This document shows, one piece after another, positions 35,694 through 44,167 of a stretch of 64,000 bases of DNA. The notes under the pieces are model-generated. The model searched no databases. It saw only the letters and a list, made by a program, of their open reading frames with translations, and had not been told where the DNA came from. Positions within the stretch are counted from its first letter, which is position 1. Each line of letters opens with the position of its first letter. This stretch comes from UBA1425 sp045537495 (GTDB lineage Bacteria > Bacillota > Clostridia > Oscillospirales > Acutalibacteraceae): assembly GCA_045537495.1 (NCBI GenBank), contig JAZSPN010000133.1, positions 5,574 to 69,573 of the forward strand, read 5' to 3'. A program made the translations under genes and the position numbers.

Positions 35694-36404
35694 ATGAATA
35701 AAAGGTTCTTTTGTATTTTTCTTGTTTTCATCATGGCATTGTGCGCATTTACGGCGTGTCAGAAACAGAGCAAATACGGAATTCTGATAGTTGATGAACA
35801 GGGTATGGAGCACGTTCTGGCAACGGATGAAAACGGAGTTACAATACAGGATAAACGCGGAAATCTTGTTGAAGTCATGACTGACAGCAAAAGTAAAAAA
35901 CCTGTTCCGGCACCTACACAGACAGTTACGGACGAAAGCGGTGAAGTGGTTTCTGTAGCTCATGAAGATGAATACGCTACAAATTCCATCACCTTCCCGG
36001 ATATTATTCAGAACGAGGAAAAAGCAGAAACCAGATATTACACGGTGGCGATTCCCGAAGGCTGGGTGCAGGAAGGTTCAAGCCGTATAATTCTCCGTCA
36101 TACTCAGACGAACGCGATGATATCCTTCTATGACGATATGAGCGGTGATGTCGAAAGCATACTTGAGAAAATGGAGAAGTCGAGAGCAAAGCTCGGTGAT
36201 GCGGACTATGAATTCAGCAGCACGGAAACGAAGATCGGCGAAGTAAATGCAACCTGTGCAAGCTACAGGTTCGGAAACGTAGTCAGAAATACGTATGTGT
36301 TTGCGGTAAAGGGAACGGTTTTCCAGATAACCTGCACTGTTGATACGGCAATGGAACAGCAGGTTGATTTCAACAGCGTTTTCAATTCAATTGTATTCAA
36401 ATAA
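35694..36404 (+). CDS. Lipoprotein of unknown function in the mre operon
   Basis: 236 residues. The signal peptide ends in a lipobox (CAFTAC, Cys near 22), so the protein is anchored on the outer face of the membrane. A short linker (KSKKPVPAPTQTV) precedes a globular domain with YYTVAIPEGWV, MISFYDDMSGDVESILEKMEK and a C-terminal FNSVFNSIVFK, a pattern like PsbP/MOG1-type lipoprotein domains. The function is unknown. It is 12 bases from mreB, so it may assist cell-wall elongation (inference). Confidence 0.72.
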   Translation: MNKRFFCIFLVFIMALCAFTACQKQSKYGILIVDEQGMEHVLATDENGVTIQDKRGNLVEVMTDSKSKKPVPAPTQTVTDESGEVVSVAHEDEYATNSITFPDIIQNEEKAETRYYTVAIPEGWVQEGSSRIILRHTQTNAMISFYDDMSGDVESILEKMEKSRAKLGDADYEFSSTETKIGEVNATCASYRFGNVVRNTYVFAVKGTVFQITCTVDTAMEQQVDFNSVFNSIVFK

Positions 36405-36416
36405 GGAGGAAGCCTG

Positions 36417-37433
36417 ATGTTACTGTTTTCACAGGATATAGGTATCGATCTCGGTACTGCAAATACATTGGTTTTTGTCAAGGGAAAGGGCATTGTTATC
36501 CGTGAGCCGTCGGTTGTTGCGGTGGATCAGAGAAGCAATCCCCCGAGAGTTGTTGCTGTCGGTGCCGAAGCGAAGGAAATGATCGGACGAACACCCGGCT
36601 CAATAACCGCTGTCCGTCCTTTGAAAGACGGTGTTATTGCCGACTTTGAAATTACCGCCGAAATGCTGAAAGCATTTATTCGCCGTGCGGTCAGCAGCTC
36701 ACCGTTCAGCAGAGCGAGAGTTATGATATGTATTCCCTCGGGAGTTACCGAGGTTGAGCGCCGTGCCGTTTACGATGCGGCAAAGAGTGCCGGAGCGAAG
36801 TTCGTAAGCCTTATTGAAGAGCCCATGGCGGCGGCTATCGGTGCAGGACTTCCTGTAGGTGAAGCGACGGGAAGCATGGTAGTTGATATCGGCGGTGGCA
36901 CGGCGGAGGTTGCTGTTATTTCACTCGGAGATATCGTAACTTCACGTTCCGCAAGAGTTGCAGGCAACACGTTTGACGAAGCGATAATTGCTTATATCAA
37001 AAAGAAATATAATCTTCTCATCGGTGACAGAACTGCCGAAGAGATCAAAATAAAAATAGGCTCTGCATATCCGTATGACGGTGAGGGTGCCATGCACATA
37101 AAGGGCAGAAACCTCATGGACGGTCTGCCGAAGCACGTGGAAATCACATCGGAGGAAGTCCGTGAAGCCCTGGAGGATCCGGTAAACGCAATTCTCGATG
37201 CAGTAAAGCTTACTCTCGAAAAGACTCCGCCCGAGCTTGCCTCCGACATTATCGATCACGGAATTATGCTGACAGGCGGCGGTGCTCTTCTTCGCGGTCT
37301 TGACCGACTTATTGCAGAAGAAACGAGAATCCCCGTCCTGGTCGCGGAAAAACCGCTTGACTGCGTTGTAGACGGAACGGGAATCTGCCTTGAAAGCAGT
37401 GCACTGGCGAAATTCACAAGCGGCAGAAAATGA
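36417..37433 (+). CDS. mreB: Rod-shape actin homolog MreB
   Basis: 338 residues, the normal MreB size. Phosphate-1 loop DIGIDLGTANTLVFVKGKG (about 7-25), phosphate-2 VVDIGGGTAEVAVISLGD near 160, and adenosine loop MLTGGGALLRGLD near 285 are intact. MreB forms membrane-bound filaments that guide the elongasome. The N-terminus MLLFSQD is the usual hydrophobic membrane anchor. First of the mreB-mreC-mreD-mrdA string; AGGAGG lies before the ATG. Confidence 0.97.
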   Translation: MLLFSQDIGIDLGTANTLVFVKGKGIVIREPSVVAVDQRSNPPRVVAVGAEAKEMIGRTPGSITAVRPLKDGVIADFEITAEMLKAFIRRAVSSSPFSRARVMICIPSGVTEVERRAVYDAAKSAGAKFVSLIEEPMAAAIGAGLPVGEATGSMVVDIGGGTAEVAVISLGDIVTSRSARVAGNTFDEAIIAYIKKKYNLLIGDRTAEEIKIKIGSAYPYDGEGAMHIKGRNLMDGLPKHVEITSEEVREALEDPVNAILDAVKLTLEKTPPELASDIIDHGIMLTGGGALLRGLDRLIAEETRIPVLVAEKPLDCVVDGTGICLESSALAKFTSGRK

Positions 37434-37450
37434 TTGGGTGATTTTACGGA

Positions 37451-38284
37451 ATGAAACGGTTTTTTAAAAGCTACACATTCAAGGCGTTTGCCGCGATTAT
37501 AGCGGTACTTTTATGCGGATCGGCACTTTCCGCACTGACATATGAAAAAGAATCTCCGTTTTCGATGGCGGTAAGCTTCGTATTCGGACCGGTGGAACGT
37601 CTTTCCGCAAAAGCGGCATCAGGTCTTGACAAATTGAAAATAAGTTTCCGTTCGTCTTCGTACTACGAAGAAAGATTCAAGGAGCTTCAGAAGGAATTGG
37701 CAGAAAGCAGAGCGCTTGTCGCCGACTACGAAGAGCTCAGACAGAAGCTCACACTTTACGAAAAGTTTCTTGAAATCAAAGAGGATAATCCGGATTACCG
37801 TTTTGTTCCGGCATCAAACATTTCTTCCGATCCTTCCGGAGCCTACGGAACGATGACTCTCAACAAGGGATCACTGCACGATGTCGAGGTGGACGATCCC
37901 GTAATTTACGAGAGCTATCTCGTCGGAGTGGTTACGTCGGTAAGTCCTACTCAGTGTACGGTAAGTACGCTTCTGAATCCCGGAGTATTCGTAAGTTCCT
38001 ACGAGATAAGAACGCGTGAAGCGGGTTATATCGAAACAACCGCTTCGCTTGCCGATAACGGACTTATACGCTTGGCGGGTGCAACGAGAACAACTGCCAT
38101 GTCTACGGGAGGTATTGTCTGTACCTCCGGTACGGGCGGAATTTATCCGAAGGATCTGCTCATCGGAGAAATAACGGAAATTACCGATGCTACCGAAAAC
38201 ATTTCGGCTTATGCGATTATAAAGCCGTATGTCGATTTTGACAGTCTTATCGATGTTTTCATAATTACTGATTTCAGCAAATAA
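37451..38284 (+). CDS. mreC: Rod shape-determining protein MreC
   Basis: 277 residues: one N-terminal membrane helix (about 12-28), a coiled coil (about 70-110, YYEERFKELQKELAESRA) and two beta-barrel domains (PSGAYGTMTLNKGSLHDVEVDDPVI, GVVTSVSPTQCTVSTLL). It scaffolds the elongasome outside the membrane between MreB/MreD and PBP2. 17 bases after mreB. Confidence 0.93.
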   Translation: MKRFFKSYTFKAFAAIIAVLLCGSALSALTYEKESPFSMAVSFVFGPVERLSAKAASGLDKLKISFRSSSYYEERFKELQKELAESRALVADYEELRQKLTLYEKFLEIKEDNPDYRFVPASNISSDPSGAYGTMTLNKGSLHDVEVDDPVIYESYLVGVVTSVSPTQCTVSTLLNPGVFVSSYEIRTREAGYIETTASLADNGLIRLAGATRTTAMSTGGIVCTSGTGGIYPKDLLIGEITEITDATENISAYAIIKPYVDFDSLIDVFIITDFSK

Positions 38285-38301
38285 TTCTTGGGAGAGAGAA
38301 C

Positions 38302-38820
38302 GTGACGGGGAGCGAGTTTGACAACAGAAAGGTATACATACGAAGAGCCTGCTATACGGCGGGCATCCTTGCTGTCGCCATGCTGCAGAATACGGCGGGA
38401 CTGCTTCCGTCATTTTTAGGATTCCGAGCTTTTATCGTTATACCGGCGGTCGTCTGTATCGCAATGTATGAGCGTGAAACGGCGGGAATGTTTTTCGGAC
38501 TTTTTGCAGGACTCCTGTGGGACATGGCGTCACCGTCGGGAGGTCATTTTCAGGCAATAATGATGACGATAATAGGCTTCGTTTGCGGAAGCCTTATCAC
38601 CTACCTGATGAGAAACAACCTCATCACGGGAATATTGCTTTCTTTCGGTGCACTTTTGTGTTATACGCTTTTGTGCTGGATGAAGGACTACATATTCAGC
38701 GGAAACTTTGACGGCGCGTATAAGCTTATTACGTTTTATATACCGTCGTGTATCTATACAATGCTGTTTTTACCGATATTTTATTTTGCCGTAAGATATG
38801 CGCATAAAAAATTGAGTTAA
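38302..38820 (+). CDS. mreD: Rod shape-determining protein MreD
   Basis: 172 residues with five or six membrane helices, GTG start with GGAGAG upstream. MreD-like features are the small size, FFGLFAGLLWDMASPSGG in the middle and the position between mreC and the PBP gene. It is a membrane component of the elongasome. Confidence 0.85.
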   Translation: MTGSEFDNRKVYIRRACYTAGILAVAMLQNTAGLLPSFLGFRAFIVIPAVVCIAMYERETAGMFFGLFAGLLWDMASPSGGHFQAIMMTIIGFVCGSLITYLMRNNLITGILLSFGALLCYTLLCWMKDYIFSGNFDGAYKLITFYIPSCIYTMLFLPIFYFAVRYAHKKLS

Positions 38821-38859
38821 TTACCGATTTTAACAAACGTCAAGGGAGGTTGGATACGG

Positions 38860-40890
38860 TTGAATAATTTTTTGTCAAAGAGCAGAGTTACCGCAAGTAT
38901 TTGCATGATACTGGCAGTTTTTGTGATTTTTGCAATTACACTCATAAAAATTCAGGTTATCGATGCCGATAAGTACGCTTCGGCGCGGTCGGTATCGAAA
39001 AGGTCGACGGTATCCGCCGCAAGAGGCGAGCTTCTCGACAGAAACGGCACCCCCCTTGTTTCAAACAGACAGGGAAATTCGATTATTTTTGAAAAAGCGG
39101 ATTTTCCGACCGATAACAAGGAGATGAACGAGCTCATTCTCAGTCTTATCAGACTTTTCGAGGTGAACGGTGAGGAATGGATCGACAATCTGCCGATTCT
39201 CTATCTTCCGACGGGATCACTTATGTTTGACGCGGACAGAGAATATGATATCGGCGTCATGAAAAGCAGAGATTACCTTAATCTCAATGACTATGCGACA
39301 GCTCAGAACTGTATGGACGAGCTTGTGAGAATGTTTAAGCTTGAGGGGTACAAAACGGAGGATGCAAGAAAAATCGCTTCGGTCCGTTACGAGATGAAAA
39401 GGCTTGCGTTCAGCGAAAACTATCCGTATACCTTTGCGCAGGACGTATCGACTCAGCTTGTTTCACGAATCAAGGAAAACAGCAATTATTACAGAGGTGT
39501 CAACGTCGAAATCGAATCGTACAGAGAGTATACCGACGGAGAAATTGCGCCGCATGTACTCGGTCTTGTAGGTCCCATCAGTGCAGAAGAATATGCACGG
39601 CTCAAGGAAGAGGGCTACGGACTTAACGATGTTATAGGAAAAAGCGGACTTGAGGGTGCGTTTGAAAGTTACTTGAAAGGAATAACGGGAGAAAAAACCG
39701 TTTACACGGAGGCTGACGGCACCAAGAGGGCAGAGATAACGAAGACGCCCGTTCAGGGGAATACCATTATAACGACGCTTGACATGAATCTGCAAAAAGT
39801 GGTTCAGGATTCTCTGGCAAACGTACTGAACTCTATTTCGAAGCCCATCCCGTCAGCGGGTGCGGCCGTTGTCATAAAGGTAAACACGGGCGAGGTTCTT
39901 GCCTCTGCAACATATCCTACTTATAACAATGCAACATACAGCGAGGATTACGAAAAGCTTATTGCCGACAAGGATTCGAATCCGCTCTACAACCGTGCAC
40001 TTCTCAGCACGTATGTTCCGGGATCGACCATCAAGATGTCGGTTGCAATAGCGGCGCTTGAAGAAGGAATAATTGATTCCGAAACTCAGGTTTTCTGTGA
40101 CGGATCGTACAAGTATCTCGATCAGAATTTCAAGTGCGAACAGAAACATACAACTTCGTTCCAGGGCGTTGTGACTGCACTTTGTGAATCGTGCAACTCA
40201 TTTTTTTACGATTGCGGAGCGAAACTCGGATATGCAAAGATGAACGAATACCGTACGATGTTCGGACTCGGACAGAAGACGGGAATTGAGATCAGCGAAT
40301 CCGTCGGCGTTATGGACAGTCCCGAGTACAGAGCATCGCTTAATCAGAACTGGTACGAGGGTTATAACGTACAGACGGCGATCGGTCAGGGTAACCTTTT
40401 TACTCCGATACAGCTTGCAAATTACTGTGCCATAATTGCAAACGGCGGTGTAAGATATAATCTGCATTTTATCAAGTCGATAAAAAGCTATGATTATTCC
40501 GAAACAATTCTTGAAAAAACACCCGAAATTCTCGGCAAGGTAGGCTTCCGTGAAGAGAATGTTGAACTGGTAAAGAAGGGAATGTACAACTTCTGCAAAA
40601 TAGGACACGGTGCAAAGTATTTCAGTGAGCTTCCCGTTGACGTAGCGGGAAAGACGGGTACGTCGCAGGCAATATGGACAGGCTCAGACGGAAAATCAAT
40701 CAAAATCAACAACGCATTTTTCGTTTCGTTTGCCCCGTACGACGATCCCGAAATTGCACTTTGCATCGTCGGTGAAGGTGTGTCCGCATCGACAAGTATT
40801 CTTCCGATAGCGGCGGATATCTATAATTATTATTTCTCCCAGGGCGGATCGGTTGACGCGGCTCCGTCGGAAGACCGGCTGATCGGATAA
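38860..40890 (+). CDS. mrdA: Class B penicillin-binding protein 2 (elongation transpeptidase)
   Basis: 676 residues: a membrane anchor (about 10-30), a PBP dimerisation domain (SAARGELLDRNGTPLV, then GLEGAFESYLKGITG) and a transpeptidase domain. Active-site motifs are STYVPGSTIKMS (SxxK) near residue 387, SCNSFF (SxN) near 445 and GKTGTSQA (KTG) near 597. It cross-links peptidoglycan during side-wall growth. Start is TTG at 38860 with GGGAGG 10 bases upstream. Standard partner of MreCD. Confidence 0.93.
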   Translation: MNNFLSKSRVTASICMILAVFVIFAITLIKIQVIDADKYASARSVSKRSTVSAARGELLDRNGTPLVSNRQGNSIIFEKADFPTDNKEMNELILSLIRLFEVNGEEWIDNLPILYLPTGSLMFDADREYDIGVMKSRDYLNLNDYATAQNCMDELVRMFKLEGYKTEDARKIASVRYEMKRLAFSENYPYTFAQDVSTQLVSRIKENSNYYRGVNVEIESYREYTDGEIAPHVLGLVGPISAEEYARLKEEGYGLNDVIGKSGLEGAFESYLKGITGEKTVYTEADGTKRAEITKTPVQGNTIITTLDMNLQKVVQDSLANVLNSISKPIPSAGAAVVIKVNTGEVLASATYPTYNNATYSEDYEKLIADKDSNPLYNRALLSTYVPGSTIKMSVAIAALEEGIIDSETQVFCDGSYKYLDQNFKCEQKHTTSFQGVVTALCESCNSFFYDCGAKLGYAKMNEYRTMFGLGQKTGIEISESVGVMDSPEYRASLNQNWYEGYNVQTAIGQGNLFTPIQLANYCAIIANGGVRYNLHFIKSIKSYDYSETILEKTPEILGKVGFREENVELVKKGMYNFCKIGHGAKYFSELPVDVAGKTGTSQAIWTGSDGKSIKINNAFFVSFAPYDDPEIALCIVGEGVSASTSILPIAADIYNYYFSQGGSVDAAPSEDRLIG

Positions 40891-40911
40891 TTCGGTGAAA
40901 GGAAACGTGTT

Positions 40912-41646
40912 ATGGCTCGGAATATAGTTATTGCTTCGGGAAAAGGCGGAGTCGGAAAGTCATCTATGACAAAAGGGATCTGTCTTTCTCTCTCACAGCT
41001 CGGATACCGTGTTCTTGCGATTGACTGTGACATAGGACTTCGCTGTCTTGATATTCTTTTCGACTCCGGATCACAGTGCGTTTTTGACTGGGGCGATATT
41101 GTGTGCGGGGTGTGCGGTCCGTTCAAGGCGATTACAAGTGCGCACGGAGTCGACATTCTGGCGGCACCTGCATCTGTTTTGCCCGAGTTTACGCCTCTTG
41201 CGGTACGCAACATGGTAAAAAAGTTTGACTGTGATTACGATTACATAATTGTCGATGCCCCCGCAGGTATCGGAACGGCATTTATGCTGGCATCCTCCAT
41301 GGCGGATGAAGGTATAATTGTATCAACCCCCGATCCCGTCTGTGTCCGTGCCGCCGAAAAAGCGGGTGAAGAGCTGAAAAAATACGGAGTCGGCGAAGTA
41401 CGTCTTATCATAAATAAATTTAACAAAGGTGCGGTTGAAAACAGATTTCTTCTTAACATTGATGACACCGTTGATTCAACGGGAGTCAGACTTCTCGGAA
41501 TTGTTCCCGAGGATATGGAAATTCCGTTTAACTACACAAGCGGAAGAAATCTTTCGAAGAAAAGCGGTGCTTCAAAAGCGTTTCTCCGTATTGCAAAGAG
41601 AATAAGCGGTGAAAATTTACCGCTTAATTTAAAGCTGTTAAAATAA
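40912..41646 (+). CDS. minD: MinD-like division-site ATPase
   Basis: 244 residues, a deviant-Walker ParA/MinD ATPase. The P-loop is SGKGGVGKSSM (10-20), with Ser where Thr is more usual, and VDAPAGIG near 118 is the switch region. The tail SKAFLRIAKRISGENL could form the short amphipathic membrane helix typical of MinD. MinD places the MinC division inhibitor at the membrane. No minC or minE is in the window, although minC usually directly precedes minD in this neighbourhood. 21 bases after the PBP gene. Confidence 0.82.
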   Translation: MARNIVIASGKGGVGKSSMTKGICLSLSQLGYRVLAIDCDIGLRCLDILFDSGSQCVFDWGDIVCGVCGPFKAITSAHGVDILAAPASVLPEFTPLAVRNMVKKFDCDYDYIIVDAPAGIGTAFMLASSMADEGIIVSTPDPVCVRAAEKAGEELKKYGVGEVRLIINKFNKGAVENRFLLNIDDTVDSTGVRLLGIVPEDMEIPFNYTSGRNLSKKSGASKAFLRIAKRISGENLPLNLKLLK

Positions 41647-41672
41647 TTGATATATTGAAAGGAAGTATTATC

Positions 41673-42245
41673 ATGAAACCTGTATTAATCGAAACGTCGG
41701 CAAGACATTTGCACGTAACAAAGGAAGTCCTCGAAACTCTCTTCGGCGAAGGCTACGAGCTTACTCCCAAAAAGGACCTTTCTCAGCCCGGACAGTTTGC
41801 TTGTGAAGAAAGAGTAGAGGTTATCGGTCCCAAGAAGAGCTTCCCGGCAGTTTCCATTCTCGGTCCCGTAAGACCTGAAACACAGATTGAGCTTTCCGCT
41901 TCCGATGCACGTACGATCGGTGTTGCCGCGTTCGTCAGAGAGAGCGGAGATATCGCGGGCACGGCGCCTTGCAAGCTTGTCGGTCCCAAGGGTGAAGTTG
42001 AGCTTGACTGTGGTGTTATCGTTGCAAAGCGTCATATCCACATGACGCCCGAGGATGCCGCGGAATACGGTGTCAGCGACAAGCAGATCGTTTCCGTAAA
42101 AATTGACAACGATGACCGTTCACTTATTTTCGGTGATGTTGTTGTCAGAGTAAGCCCCAAGTATGCTCTTGCAATGCACATTGATACGGATGAGGCGAAT
42201 GCAGCACTTGCATCGGGCAACACATACGGCGAAATCATTAAATAA
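41673..42245 (+). CDS. pduL: PduL-type phosphate acyltransferase (phosphotransacylase)
   Basis: 190 residues. The two zinc-binding histidine clusters of the family are visible: SARHLHVTKE near residue 10 and AKRHIHMTPEDA near residue 116, with LGPVRPETQIELSASDA between them. PduL converts acyl-CoA and phosphate to acyl phosphate and CoA. No encapsulation peptide is evident and no microcompartment genes are nearby, so it probably serves as the housekeeping acetate phosphotransacetylase. The ATG at 41673 has GAAAGGA upstream. Last gene before the 42259 terminator. Confidence 0.9.
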   Translation: MKPVLIETSARHLHVTKEVLETLFGEGYELTPKKDLSQPGQFACEERVEVIGPKKSFPAVSILGPVRPETQIELSASDARTIGVAAFVRESGDIAGTAPCKLVGPKGEVELDCGVIVAKRHIHMTPEDAAEYGVSDKQIVSVKIDNDDRSLIFGDVVVRVSPKYALAMHIDTDEANAALASGNTYGEIIK

Positions 42246-42258
42246 GTTATAAAAATTA

Positions 42259-42297
42259 CCGTTTCACGAAGAGGAATCTTTGTGAAACGGCTTTTTC
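42259..42297. terminator. Strong terminator between pduL and the ABC exporter genes
   Basis: CCGTTTCAC (42259-42267) and GTGAAACGG (42282-42290) pair perfectly. CTTTTTCATTTTTT follows on the plus strand and TAATTTTT on the minus strand, so it can serve both converging operons. Confidence 0.85.
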
Positions 42298-44167
42298 ATT
42301 TTTTCGTATAGTACTGTGCCTGAGCGTGCCAGAGAGTATGATATTTTCCGTCGGTATCGGAAAGAAGAGCTTCGTGGGAGCCCTCCTGGATTATTGTGCC
42401 TTTGTCAAAAACGATGATGCGGCTGCAGAAACGGCAGGAAGAAAGTCGGTGCGAAATATAGACGGCGGTTTTGTTTTTCGCAATATCGTTGAAGCGTGAG
42501 TAAATTTCGCTTTCTGCAAGGGGATCGAGTGCCGCTGTCGGCTCATCGAGGATGATAAACGGAGAATCTTTGTACAGAGCTCTTGCTATTGCAAGCTTTT
42601 GCTCTTCACCGCCCGAAAGATCAATTCCGTCTTTCTCGTAAAGCTTATACACCGATTGAGAGAGTTTTTTCGGCATTTTTTCGACACGTTTTCCGATACC
42701 TGCAAGCTCAAGGCATTTCCATACCTTTTCTTCGTCGTAGTTTTCGCAGCAGGCGACATTTTCTCCAATGGGAAAAGCGAGGAGCTTGAAATCCTGAAAA
42801 ACTATTGCGAAAAGCTTCATATATTCGGAGAGGTCAAATTCTTTGATATCCGTTCCGTTTACGGTGATAAATCCGTCACTCGGATCATAAAGACGGCAAA
42901 GAAGCTTTATCATGGTCGATTTTCCGCTTCCGTTCATACCTACAACGGCAAGCCGTTCACCTGAATGGATTTTCATTGAAAGATTTCTGAGAACATAGGT
43001 TTCTGTTTCGGGATAACGAAAGCTGACATCATGAAACTCGAATTCAATATTTTTTGTGTTGATGTCGTTTATCGTTTTTGTTCCGTTTTTCATATCGGAA
43101 ACGAGATTCAGGTATTCTATTTCTTGCTTGAGCTGAGGGCTGTTTGCGCGGAGATATCCGAAGTTTCCGGCGAAATCGGAGCAGGCATTTATAAGCTTGG
43201 TAACGGCTCCGTAATACTCTACAATTTTTCCCGGACCGAAGGCGCCGGACAAAGCTTTAAGCCCGACGAAGACGTAGACGGCGCCGCCGAGAACGTTGGC
43301 GGAAACGTTCGATACCGAACCGAGAGTTGAAAAAACTCTGAAAGCGTCGTTCCGCATTTTTCTGTGAGGGGTATAGATTTTTTCTTCGAGCTCTTCGTTG
43401 ATGAGAGGCTTTTCGTTGAAAATTCTTACATCCTTACCGCTTTCATTTTCATTAAGATATTTTTTGTTATAGTATTCTGCTATGGTATTGAATGAAAAAG
43501 CATCGTTGAAAATTCTGAACAGCTTCTTTTCGCTCAGACTGTGACATTTTACCGAAAAGACGATGGCAACGGCGGTGAGGATAATAAGGCATGCGGCAAC
43601 GGCGGGAGAGTTGACGGCTTTCAGTATTCCCGTGAGAGAAGCCGATGTTTTTCTGACAGCCATATCCGAGATCATCACGGCGGAGATTATTACGGAAAAT
43701 ATACAGGCAAGCATTTCCGAAAGGCAAGAGGCTAACCAGGTAAGTCCGTTTCCGTTGTTTGCACATTCTTCGATTTTTCCGCGCAGCGTCTGCACGGAGG
43801 CACTTTCCGCTTTTGCGTAGTCGAGGGACAGTGCCTTTTTTGAAAGCAGGGCACTGTGCGTATACCATGAGTTGTTCATCATGATAAGGCAGCTTCTGTT
43901 GGCTGTTCTGATGATAATGTCTGTCAGGAAGGTTGACACGGTTGCAAAAACAATATATTTGACTATCTCTTTAAACGGTTCTTTTTCTGACAGTGCCGTA
44001 ATGATAAGCCCTGTACAGTAAATTGTTATGAACGGGCTTACGTATCGCAGAATACAAACGAGAGAATTGAGAAACAGATACCATTTTCCGAGAAACAGCT
44101 TTACAAGCTTGGCACCGTGATAGAGTACAGATAAATCTTCAAAAAGAGCAGATAAACGTTTTTTCAT
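42296..44167 (-). CDS. ABC exporter subunit, permease fused to ATPase (second of pair)
   Basis: 623 residues: six membrane helices (about 25-330) followed by an ATPase domain with Walker A GMNGSGKST, Q-loop region IVFQDFKLL, signature LSGGEEQKLA, Walker B FIILDEPTAALDP and H-loop YISHRLSS. All catalytic residues are canonical. Such half-transporters work as heterodimers exporting peptides, lipids or drugs. The ATG overlaps the stop of its partner by 4 bases (translational coupling). No peptidase domain is present, so any peptide cargo would be processed elsewhere. Confidence 0.87.
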   Translation of the reverse strand: MKKRLSALFEDLSVLYHGAKLVKLFLGKWYLFLNSLVCILRYVSPFITIYCTGLIITALSEKEPFKEIVKYIVFATVSTFLTDIIIRTANRSCLIMMNNSWYTHSALLSKKALSLDYAKAESASVQTLRGKIEECANNGNGLTWLASCLSEMLACIFSVIISAVMISDMAVRKTSASLTGILKAVNSPAVAACLIILTAVAIVFSVKCHSLSEKKLFRIFNDAFSFNTIAEYYNKKYLNENESGKDVRIFNEKPLINEELEEKIYTPHRKMRNDAFRVFSTLGSVSNVSANVLGGAVYVFVGLKALSGAFGPGKIVEYYGAVTKLINACSDFAGNFGYLRANSPQLKQEIEYLNLVSDMKNGTKTINDINTKNIEFEFHDVSFRYPETETYVLRNLSMKIHSGERLAVVGMNGSGKSTMIKLLCRLYDPSDGFITVNGTDIKEFDLSEYMKLFAIVFQDFKLLAFPIGENVACCENYDEEKVWKCLELAGIGKRVEKMPKKLSQSVYKLYEKDGIDLSGGEEQKLAIARALYKDSPFIILDEPTAALDPLAESEIYSRFNDIAKNKTAVYISHRLSSCRFCSRIIVFDKGTIIQEGSHEALLSDTDGKYHTLWHAQAQYYTKK

